Shown here: positions 1 to 5,114 of the stretch, one piece after another
Numbering within the stretch: the stretch's first letter is position 1
How the letters are laid out: each line of letters opens with the position of its first letter
NCBI GenBank assembly: GCA_030592985.1
Contig: JAUVIB010000286.1
Span: 1 to 5,114, forward strand
Reading direction: 5' to 3'
Length of the DNA stretch: 5,114 bases
Source of the DNA: Calditrichaceae bacterium
Lineage (GTDB): Bacteria; Calditrichota; Calditrichia; Calditrichales; Calditrichaceae
The notes under the pieces: generated by a model
Told to the model about the DNA's origin: nothing
What the model saw: only the letters and a program-made list of their open reading frames with translations
The model's database searches: none
Program-made: the position numbers and the translations under genes

Positions 1-1729
1 GATAAGCGGAATCCGCAATAACACTCATAACTTTTTCAACAATATTAATTCCTTCTGCCGAATCATAGTGTATCCCCAATTGATTCAACATATCGGCCGT
101 TCCCATAATTCCAAGCCCGAGACGGCGCGTTTCGGCGGCAGCTATTCTCTGTTTTTCCAGTGGATTTAATAATTCATTCCATGAAACCACATTATCTAAA
201 AAACGAATAATCGTATAGGTCACTGATTTCAATTTATCCCAATCGATATCCGCATCTTTTGTGAATCCGTTATGAACCAATCGAGATAGATTGATAGAGG
301 CTAAATTACAGGCTCCGCCATTCTCCAGGGGAACTTCTGCACAGGGGTTGGTACTGGCAATTGGCTTGCCTACATAGTTTGACGGAGAATATTTACTCAT
401 TCGGGTCCAGAAAATGATACCCGGCTCCGCCGTTTTATAATTACCCTCAATAAATGCATCCCACACATCTCTCGCTTTTATAAGGTTGCGGATAGCTTCC
501 GTAGGTTCCGAACCAAAATAGAGCATAAAATCACCACTAACACGTATTGCAAAATCGAAAGGTTCATTGGTCAACGGTAGAACGATATCGCCAAATACAT
601 CCCTTTTGGAAGCATCTTCCAGATCAGCTTGTGTTAACATCAATTCATAATTTTTATACAGATAATCGTTCAGTGAACTCAGATTTTCAAAATCATGAAA
701 CAACTCATATTCATCTATATTTTTAGAGGGGATTTGATACGAATAGTGGGCATCGCGATCCTGATAAACATCGGCAATAGTGTTTTTATTAAATTTTTTA
801 TAAATAAGCAGTCTCGATTTTCCATAAGTAACCTGCTCATCCACCGCCTGCATGAATTCATCTGAAACTTTTATGCTGATATTGGCAAACCGGACTTGTG
901 TATTTTCCATTACCTGGCGCTGAATATCTTCGAGTTGATCATTATCAAATTTATTACCCCAACGAAGTTGTTCAATTACCTGGTCCGTTACCCAGTTGGG
1001 TATTTTCTTTACACGAATAAATTCTTTAATATCCGGATGTTTAACATCTATGGTAAGCATTAAAGCCCCACGCCGGCCACTCTGCCCGATAAGTCCGGTG
1101 GTTAATGAAAATAATTCCATAAAAGAGACCGCTCCGGTAGAACTATCCGCTGCATTATGAACAATAGAATCTTTCGGCCTAAGTGGAGAGATATCAACAC
1201 CGATTCCACCGCCGTAAGAATAGGTACGGGCGCATTCATAAGCAGCATTATAAATCGATTCAATATTATCCTTATCTATTAAAGTTACGAAACAGTTTGC
1301 CAAAGTCTTAAGACGGTATAAATCACCTGCTCCTGCCAAAACACGTCCGCCGGGTACAAAATAGCCATCATACAAATCTTTATAAAATTCTGCCGCCCAC
1401 TTTTCGCTTCGGGCTTCATCCGGTTCAATGGCTGCCACAAAGGATGAAACGCGTGAAAAAACATCTTCCGGAGTCTGTTCTAACAAACGATTATTTAAGT
1501 CCTTAACATAATATTTTTTTTCGTAGATATTTTTTGCCAGATCGTTATCTCCAAGGTACTTTCCATCAGGATGTAAGGGAAGACTTCCAACCGTTTGTTT
1601 TTTCTTTAACATTAAATAGAGATTCTGATAATTCTTAAGATATTTCTTTCCGGTTATCTTAGTGAACTTTCCATCGTGTTTAAACATATCCAAAAACATA
1701 TAAGAGTGCTCCGACAGGTGGATTAACAT
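1..1729 (-). CDS. nrdJ: Vitamin B12-dependent (class II) ribonucleotide reductase, N-terminal 576 residues, runs off the window
   Basis: This cytosolic enzyme reduces ribonucleotides to deoxyribonucleotides, using adenosylcobalamin to form a cysteine radical. Seen: an N-terminal region that becomes family-like at about residues 63-95 (LAKNIYEKKYY, TPEDVFSRV); FVPGGRVLAGAG (124-135), which is typical of class II enzymes; TLANCFV with Cys146, the likely redox-active cysteine; the GGGIGVDISPLRP loop (173-185); GQSGRRGALM (215-224); NPCAE (461-465) with Cys463 as expected radical cysteine flanked by Asn461 and Glu465; and CNLASINL with Cys474, the likely redox partner of Cys146. The rest of the barrel and the C-terminal cysteines lie beyond base 1. 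No small-subunit (nrdB) or activase gene is visible, as expected for class II. The ATG at 1729 is the most upstream in frame, before a stop, but has no Shine-Dalgarno site; Met11 (1699) has one. About 115 residues (299-415) look longer than the compact family core. Family assignment is secure; the class II call rests mainly on the PGGRVLAGAG/TLANCFV signature. Confidence 0.95.
   Translation of the reverse strand, partial: MLIHLSEHSYMFLDMFKHDGKFTKITGKKYLKNYQNLYLMLKKKQTVGSLPLHPDGKYLGDNDLAKNIYEKKYYVKDLNNRLLEQTPEDVFSRVSSFVAAIEPDEARSEKWAAEFYKDLYDGYFVPGGRVLAGAGDLYRLKTLANCFVTLIDKDNIESIYNAAYECARTYSYGGGIGVDISPLRPKDSIVHNAADSSTGAVSFMELFSLTTGLIGQSGRRGALMLTIDVKHPDIKEFIRVKKIPNWVTDQVIEQLRWGNKFDNDQLEDIQRQVMENTQVRFANISIKVSDEFMQAVDEQVTYGKSRLLIYKKFNKNTIADVYQDRDAHYSYQIPSKNIDEYELFHDFENLSSLNDYLYKNYELMLTQADLEDASKRDVFGDIVLPLTNEPFDFAIRVSGDFMLYFGSEPTEAIRNLIKARDVWDAFIEGNYKTAEPGIIFWTRMSKYSPSNYVGKPIASTNPCAEVPLENGGACNLASINLSRLVHNGFTKDADIDWDKLKSVTYTIIRFLDNVVSWNELLNPLEKQRIAAAETRRLGLGIMGTADMLNQLGIHYDSAEGINIVEKVMSVIADSAY
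1697..1712 (-). promoter_or_regulatory. Shine-Dalgarno-like site favouring an internal nrdJ start at Met11
   Basis: GGAG (1709-1712 on the minus strand) lies 9 bases before the ATG at 1697-1699, which is codon 11 of the longest nrdJ frame. The outer ATG at 1727-1729 is preceded only by A/T-rich sequence with no purine-rich ribosome site. The real protein may therefore lack the first ten residues. Both starts sit well before the conserved part of the family, so homology cannot decide between them. Confidence 0.35.
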
Positions 1730-2091
1730 ATTGTAATTTATATAATTGCGGATCTTTTAACTTGAATGGTATTAAATCCGAGATTCAATTGATTGTATGG
1801 CCTTCAATATAAAAACTTTATTAGCAAAATAAAAGAATTATTTTATCTATTTTCAATATTTTTTCAACTTTTTTTATATTTGTTAAAATGAATGATTTTA
1901 TGTGGGCAATTTGGTATGTTTTCTATTCGTTCTATAAATTTCACTTACAATAAAATCATAAAAAAAGCAGAGAATAAAAGTTATATCTAAGGAGTTAGGG
2001 GAAATCCCATTTCATGTTCAACCCTTATTGATTAATAACCAAATACTTATACGGGGAGGAGAACCAACGGAGTGCACTCTTGCAAGATTGT
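1730..2091. other. 362-bp gap between rsmB and nrdJ
   Basis: The nrdJ-proximal half (to about 1950) is strongly A/T-rich and holds the candidate promoter. The rsmB-proximal half is less biased. There, a plus-strand frame is open from after a TAA near 1960 through about 2091 and reads plausibly as protein, but it has no ATG or GTG start and runs on into the antisense of rsmB, so it is not called as a gene. A 10-bp palindrome TCTTGCAAGA lies at 2078-2087, just past the rsmB stop. There is no convincing stem plus T-run terminator. The size of the gap and the promoter suggest that nrdJ is transcribed separately from rsmB. Confidence 0.6.
1840..1867 (-). promoter_or_regulatory. Candidate sigma70-type promoter for nrdJ
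   Basis: On the minus strand TTGAAA (1862-1867, 5 of 6 matches to TTGACA) is followed after 16 bases by TAAAAT (1840-1845, 5 of 6 matches to TATAAT). Transcription would begin near 1833 and leave a leader of about 100 bases before the nrdJ ATG. The setting is very A/T-rich, so chance matches are likely, and lineages such as Bacteroidota use a different promoter form. No NrdR-box palindrome and no cobalamin-riboswitch B12 box were found in the leader. Confidence 0.4.
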
Positions 2092-3426
2092 TTATATCTC
2101 TCTTTTCTCTATTATTGCGCAGAAACTTCCATCCATATCATCTCGTTGCGGCAGGGTTTGAATCCGGTCATCCTTACAGTAATTAATAAATTTATTAAAT
2201 GGTTTAATTAAGCGAAACTTATTAGGATTGTCTTGTAAAAATGTATCTATAACATCACCATTCTCCAGAGGATCCAGGGTACATGTACTGTAAACTAATT
2301 GACCTGTTTTTTTCAACATCCCGGAGGCTTCTTTTAAAATATCTTTTTGCAGTTCGGAAAATTCAATAATTTCATCCATGGTACGCCGCCACTTGATATC
2401 AGGATGTTTACGGATAACACCCAACCCGGAACAAGGGGTATCTAATAATATCTTATTAAAAAAAGGTTTAAATGGAAGATACTTGCCATTAGCCACAACA
2501 AACAATACATCCTTTTTCTTAAGTCGTTTAACATTATCCCTTACTCGTTTTAGTCGCTTTTTATTAACATCAACCGCAATGATGTTGATATGTTTATTCT
2601 TTTGTTCCAATATCTGCGTTAATTTACCACCCGGAGCCGAACAAACATCTAAAACAACTTCACTATCCTGTACATTTAACAATTCAACGGGAATAGCGGC
2701 GCTCTCATCCTGAAGAGAACAATACCCTATATCGAACCATCCATTTTGAATAACCGTCTGAATATTGGTAATTTTCACTCGATTCTTAAACAACTCACTC
2801 TCTTTATACTCTACCTCAGAATCAGAAAGTAATTGCAAGAATTTTTCGACAGATATTAGGGATATATTAATACGTAAGTCAAAATCTGGTAAACGATTCA
2901 AAGAACCGCATAAAGCTTCACTTTCTTTAGTTCCCCAAAGACTGATCCAGCGTTTAATCAACCAGCGGGGAAAGGAATATTGTATACTAAGGCGCTCTTC
3001 ATCATTCCTGATCACCTTTTTGGGGTCAACCTCCACTTTACCACGTAAAAAATTTCGCAGCATTGCATTTATCATTTTAGCCTGTGCGACGCCAACTTTT
3101 TTTTTACCTAAAGCTACATATTCATTAATAGTTGCATGAGAGGGGATATGGTCAACAAAGATTAACTCATAAAAGGCTAGACGTAGTATTGTCTTTGTTT
3201 TTATTAGTAGTTTTTTATACTTTCCATGGTATAACCGGGCAGCAATCCAATCTAAGTAGAGTAAATGGCGAACAGAGCCATTGATTAAATTCTTTGAAAG
3301 TTTTTTATCTTGTTGAGATAAAATTTCATTCAGCTTAAATTTGCTTTCTAACAGATCAAGACGATTTTTTGTTACTTCAAAAGTATGAAGGACTTTATAG
3401 GAAACTTCACGTGCGTTACTATTCAT
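2092..3426 (-). CDS. rsmB: 16S rRNA (cytosine-C5) methyltransferase RsmB (Sun/Fmu)
   Basis: RsmB transfers a methyl group from S-adenosylmethionine to C5 of 16S rRNA cytosine 967 (E. coli numbering) during small-subunit assembly in the cytoplasm. Seen: an N-terminal NusB-like RNA-binding domain (about 4-130, with LINGSVRHLLYLDWI at 47-61 and IPSHATINEYVALGK at 94-108), then a Rossmann-fold methyltransferase domain. SAM motif I is VLDVCSAPGGK (258-268), and the ribose-binding acidic residue is in AVDVN (284-288). Motif IV is DTPCSGLG (329-336) with Cys332, the residue that helps release product. Motif VI is YSTCTLDPLENG (379-390) with Cys382, the attacking nucleophile. At 444 residues it is close to the usual 430-450. 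DTPCSG instead of the common DAPCSG is a minor change. The ATG at 3426 matches the usual N-terminus but lacks a clear Shine-Dalgarno site. The gene lies 70 bp downstream of the Popeye-domain gene on the same strand, so cotranscription is possible. Confidence 0.96.
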   Translation of the reverse strand: MNSNAREVSYKVLHTFEVTKNRLDLLESKFKLNEILSQQDKKLSKNLINGSVRHLLYLDWIAARLYHGKYKKLLIKTKTILRLAFYELIFVDHIPSHATINEYVALGKKKVGVAQAKMINAMLRNFLRGKVEVDPKKVIRNDEERLSIQYSFPRWLIKRWISLWGTKESEALCGSLNRLPDFDLRINISLISVEKFLQLLSDSEVEYKESELFKNRVKITNIQTVIQNGWFDIGYCSLQDESAAIPVELLNVQDSEVVLDVCSAPGGKLTQILEQKNKHINIIAVDVNKKRLKRVRDNVKRLKKKDVLFVVANGKYLPFKPFFNKILLDTPCSGLGVIRKHPDIKWRRTMDEIIEFSELQKDILKEASGMLKKTGQLVYSTCTLDPLENGDVIDTFLQDNPNKFRLIKPFNKFINYCKDDRIQTLPQRDDMDGSFCAIIEKREI

Positions 3427-3496
3427 AATATCTATTTACCGATCGCAAATTGTAATATTGAGTGAATCTGATACTTCAAATAAGGTGTACATCATT

Positions 3497-4132
3497 TTAA
3501 TTATTTCGTACATGTTTTTCTGTTACGGCTTTAACTTTCTCACTCAGGTCTTTTCCAAGAATATTTTGCAATTTAATAAACATATCCACATTTATTTTTT
3601 GCAGGTCATTCAATTTTTCCTGCTTCCAAAAAATATAGCGAACCTTTCCATCAGCAAATACATCTGCTGTTGCCGGATTTCCTGTTAGGAAACTCATTTC
3701 CGCTAAAAAACTGCCGCGATCTAATTTAGTAATAAAATCACCATTTTTTTCCACACGAGTCTTTCCGGATAATATTAAAAATAACTTTTTTTGAACTTTA
3801 TTTATTGTTCATTTTCTGCATTTCGTATCGAACCCATGTACCAGAGATTAAGAAATTCACGGCGACGCATTGATGGAAATATATTATTATATAAATCCAT
3901 TATTTCAGTCGGAAGTTCGATGGGCCTGCGCTCATGAATGAGCCGAGCTACTTGAAAACCGTTAATACTAAAAAAAAGAATATTCCAAAATGCCACACTA
4001 TAATTTGCTGTTATGAGACCGTAAGAAAATAGTTTGTGCAAACATGAGGATTGCACGCAACCAAAGGATATCCCTAACCAGCAAGGCCAGGAGCATTATA
4101 ACATAACCAAGACTAACAAGGAATTGTGTCAT
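3497..4132 (-). pseudogene. Popeye-domain membrane protein with cyclic-nucleotide-binding-like domain, two frameshifts
   Basis: Three pieces in two frames together make one Popeye-type protein of about 211 residues. Piece 1 (4132 to about 4034) starts MTQFLVSLGYVIMLLALL and gives the first two membrane helices, including VRDILWLRAIL. Piece 2 (about 4032 to 3802) continues YGLITANYSVAFWNILFF, INGFQVARLI and ERRPIELPTEI, ending FLNLWYMGSIRNAENEQ and a TAA. Piece 3 (about 3806 to 3497, same frame as piece 1) continues LFLILSGK, then RGSFLAEMSFLTGNPATADV, the phosphate-cassette region of a cyclic-nucleotide-binding fold. The order (three helices, then the binding fold) is that of Popeye proteins. 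The first break is an extra base at 4026-4036; the second is a -1 shift within 3802-3808. Frame A would stop at 3998-4000. The stretch between NAENEQ and LFLILSGK also looks about four residues short, so real decay is as likely as read error. The role in bacteria is not established; cAMP sensing is known for animal members. No Shine-Dalgarno site is seen at the ATG. Confidence 0.82.
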
Positions 4133-4385
4133 AATTTTTTATGCACTTTTATTAGACAAATTTTCCTAATAGTTTACACTTTCAATCCATAAAGGTTTTA
4201 ATACAACTATTGGATGGATAATATATTCATCGGCATGTTCAGAAATAAATATCTATTCCATAGGATTTCCATCATAAATATTCGACTACTAATGTTCAAC
4301 AATTAGCAGAGTTGAATGTGATGGCAAAAAGTCAAATAAAACCCGTAGTTATAGTCATCTGCAAAATTGTTTTGTCAGACATTGC
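4133..4385. other. Non-coding gap upstream of the Popeye gene, possible gene remnant
   Basis: No complete gene is present. On the minus strand the frame between two TAG codons (4253-4255 and 4166-4168) encodes 28 residues reading FISEHADEYIIHP, then VVLKPLWIESVNY. This has protein-like composition but no start codon. Short fragments such as SYGIDIYF lie just before it in another frame. It could be the eroded end of an older gene. A weak A/T-only hairpin (CAAAATTGTTTTG, 4362-4374) lies just past the stop of the secreted-protein gene and could at best be a poor terminator. No strong promoter for the Popeye gene was recognised. Confidence 0.4.
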
Positions 4386-4931
4386 TCAATTCGAATTATT
4401 GCTGCAAATTAACAAGTTAATACCTTTATCGATATCTTCAACAACTTCATCAAGTTTTGAACCTATTTTTGATTGCTCGGATGCATACATTTTACTATCA
4501 ATTATTGTAGAAAATTGATGCAAGAACTCAGAAGTCATATATTCACGAATTTGTTTATTCTGACCTTCTTTTCTTTCTTTATTCCCTATAACCAAATAAT
4601 AAACTTCATTTTTAGTACCAAAATCAATTATAGGTTTAGGCAATGTTTGGGAGAGAGTGTAAACAAGTATTATTTTTCCTGAATTTGGTTTGTCCATATG
4701 AAAGATGTTTATAAATATTTTCCATTCAGCATTTTTATCAATTTTATATCCTTTGGATAGCAACTTGTCAGTAAGTTTTTCAAGTATTAATTTATTATTT
4801 GGCGAGATGCCATCTTCAGGAGCTAGATATTCGATCTTAATATTAATAGTTTCCTTAGCCATTGATGAATTGAAAAGTAATAATACAAAAATGATTGAAA
4901 ATAATACTGTGAAAATTTTGACTGATTTCAT
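4386..4931 (-). CDS. Small secreted (periplasmic) protein of unknown function
   Basis: The product has 181 residues and is not recognised. It opens with a typical Sec signal peptide: basic start MKSVK, a hydrophobic core at about residues 6-20, then NSSMA-KE, giving a likely signal-peptidase I cut after Ala25. No lipobox cysteine is present, so export to the periplasm or beyond is expected. The mature part of about 156 residues is mixed alpha/beta: a helix-like stretch LILEKLTDKLLSKGYKI, alternating strands around WKIFINIFHMD and KIILVYTLS, and a charged helical C-terminal third ending LLICSNNSN. The only cysteine is near the C-terminus. An in-frame ATG exists 18 codons upstream (4985), but the start at 4931 is preferred because GAGGAG lies 6 bases before it and the signal peptide begins there. 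It stands alone between two gaps, and its neighbours give no clue to its role. Confidence 0.8.
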   Translation of the reverse strand: MKSVKIFTVLFSIIFVLLLFNSSMAKETINIKIEYLAPEDGISPNNKLILEKLTDKLLSKGYKIDKNAEWKIFINIFHMDKPNSGKIILVYTLSQTLPKPIIDFGTKNEVYYLVIGNKERKEGQNKQIREYMTSEFLHQFSTIIDSKMYASEQSKIGSKLDEVVEDIDKGINLLICSNNSN

Positions 4932-4937
4932 TTTATG

Positions 4938-4943
4938 CTCCTC
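4938..4943 (-). promoter_or_regulatory. Ribosome binding site of the secreted-protein gene
   Basis: GAGGAG on the minus strand lies 6 bases before the ATG at 4929-4931. It is the strongest Shine-Dalgarno match in the window, and it decides the start of this gene over the upstream in-frame ATG at 4985, which would place a non-hydrophobic 18-residue extension before the signal peptide. Confidence 0.75.
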
Positions 4944-5013
4944 TATTTTTAGGTGGTAGTGCCAAAATTTTAATATATTTTCCATTTAACTTATTGTTTT
5001 AAATGGCTTTACA

Positions 5014-5114
5014 CTAATCCCCCCTTTGAAAGGGGGTTAAGGGGGATGTTTTGTTTTCTATCTCCTCAATAAACCCCATAATTAATTCTAATGCTCTATT
5101 GATGTTTTTTAATA
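5014..5114 (-). CDS. C-terminal 33 residues of a gene entering from beyond the window, repeat-derived tail
   Basis: The frame is open from the window edge to a TAG at 5014-5016. It reads LKNINRALELIMGFIEEIE and then NKTSPLTPFQRGD. The first part is a probable amphipathic helix; the last ten or so residues are the translation of the G/C-rich hairpin repeat at 5019-5045. From memory, tails of the SPLTPFQRG type occur where this dispersed repeat abuts genes, often DUF559 endonuclease-like genes, and LKNINRALELI resembles the end of that domain. The match is too short to name the protein. The start and catalytic part lie outside the window. The secreted-protein gene begins 82 bp downstream. Confidence 0.65.
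   Translation of the reverse strand, partial: LKNINRALELIMGFIEEIENKTSPLTPFQRGD
5019..5045. repeat. G/C-rich hairpin repeat (C5TTT-G-AAAG5, then TTAAG5)
   Basis: Arms CCCCCTTT (5020-5027) and AAAGGGGG (5029-5036) are perfect inverted complements around one central G. A second GGGGG run (5041-5045) follows after TTAA. The block stands out sharply from the A/T-rich surroundings. Repeats of this form are known to be scattered in many copies in some bacterial genomes. On the minus strand it is not followed by a T-run, and it lies inside the end of a reading frame, so it is not a standard terminator for that gene. Confidence 0.7.

Noticed and set aside
1888..1953. 21-codon plus-strand ORF (MNDFMWAIWYVF...)
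   Set aside because: It is very short, in A/T-rich spacer, with no ribosome site and no link in frame to the open stretch that follows.
1730..2091. Cobalamin riboswitch upstream of nrdJ
   Set aside because: No B12 box (AGCCAGGAGACCTGCC-like) or other conserved cobalamin-aptamer stretch was found on the minus strand. GGGGAGGAGAACC (2053-2065) is on the wrong strand and does not fit the motif.
2378..3139. Plus-strand frames at 2378-2713 and 2765-3139
   Set aside because: They lie wholly antisense to rsmB, whose motifs are unmistakable, and their translations show no domain or ribosome site.
3458..3688. Plus-strand frame of 76 residues at 3458-3688
   Set aside because: It is antisense to the cyclic-nucleotide-binding part of the Popeye gene, with a low-complexity Ile/Phe/Ser-rich translation.
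3497..3754. 85-residue frame as an independent cyclic-nucleotide-binding protein
   Set aside because: Its apparent start is a GTG (Val) inside the sequence LSGKTRVEKNGDF, and the frame continues upstream with matching domain sequence. It is the third piece of the Popeye gene.
3785..3806. Programmed -1 frameshifting at the run of seven A residues (3786-3792)
   Set aside because: The A-run lies downstream of the TAA (3802-3804) that ends the incoming frame, so a ribosome would stop before reaching it. The shift must occur at 3802-3808, where there is no classical slippery heptamer.
3802..4056. 84-residue frame as an independent gene
   Set aside because: Its ATG lies where another frame already encodes the first two Popeye membrane helices, and its content from YGLIT onward is the direct continuation of that protein. 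It is the middle piece of the broken gene.
4312..4959. Plus-strand frames at 4312-4518, 4473-4682 and 4705-4959
   Set aside because: They are antisense to the secreted-protein gene, which has a signal peptide and strong ribosome site. Their hydrophobic runs are complements of its codons.
4932..4985. Upstream ATG (4985) as start of the secreted protein
   Set aside because: It would add 18 residues in front of an otherwise standard signal peptide and would bury the GAGGAG ribosome site inside the coding region.

Overview
The window is an A+T-rich bacterial stretch in which every recognisable gene reads on the minus strand. Three products can be named: an adenosylcobalamin-dependent (class II) ribonucleotide reductase, the 16S rRNA cytosine methyltransferase RsmB, and a bacterial Popeye-domain protein whose reading frame is broken twice. 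A small secreted protein of unknown function and the tail of one further gene complete the set. There is no RNA gene, CRISPR array, phage gene or transposase. The organism cannot be named from this. Low G+C, a long-form NrdJ, a Popeye-like membrane protein, weak or absent Shine-Dalgarno sites before most genes, and a G/C-rich hairpin repeat read as a protein tail all suit an environmental Gram-negative lineage of the Bacteroidota/Ignavibacteria/Calditrichota kind, but this is a low-confidence guess.

Layout in the direction of transcription (high to low coordinates). 5014-5114: last 33 codons of a gene that enters from beyond the window and ends inside a C5TTT-G-AAAG5 hairpin repeat. 4386-4931: a 181-residue Sec-exported protein with the best ribosome binding site in the window. 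4133-4385: non-coding, possibly with a decayed coding fragment. 3497-4132: the Popeye-domain gene (three membrane helices, then a cyclic-nucleotide-binding-like domain), with one extra base near 4026-4036 and a -1 shift confined to 3802-3808. 2092-3426: rsmB, 70 bp downstream of the Popeye gene and possibly cotranscribed with it. 1730-2091: a 362-bp gap holding a good sigma70-type promoter for the next gene and an unexplained protein-like open stretch on the plus strand. 1-1729: the first 576 codons of nrdJ, which continues past the window edge.

nrdJ and rsmB are housekeeping genes (dNTP supply and ribosome maturation). They do not form a pathway with the Popeye gene or the secreted protein. 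No multi-gene new system is visible. The most interesting object is the Popeye-type gene, followed by the repeat-derived protein tail and the two intergenic stretches that look like gene remnants.
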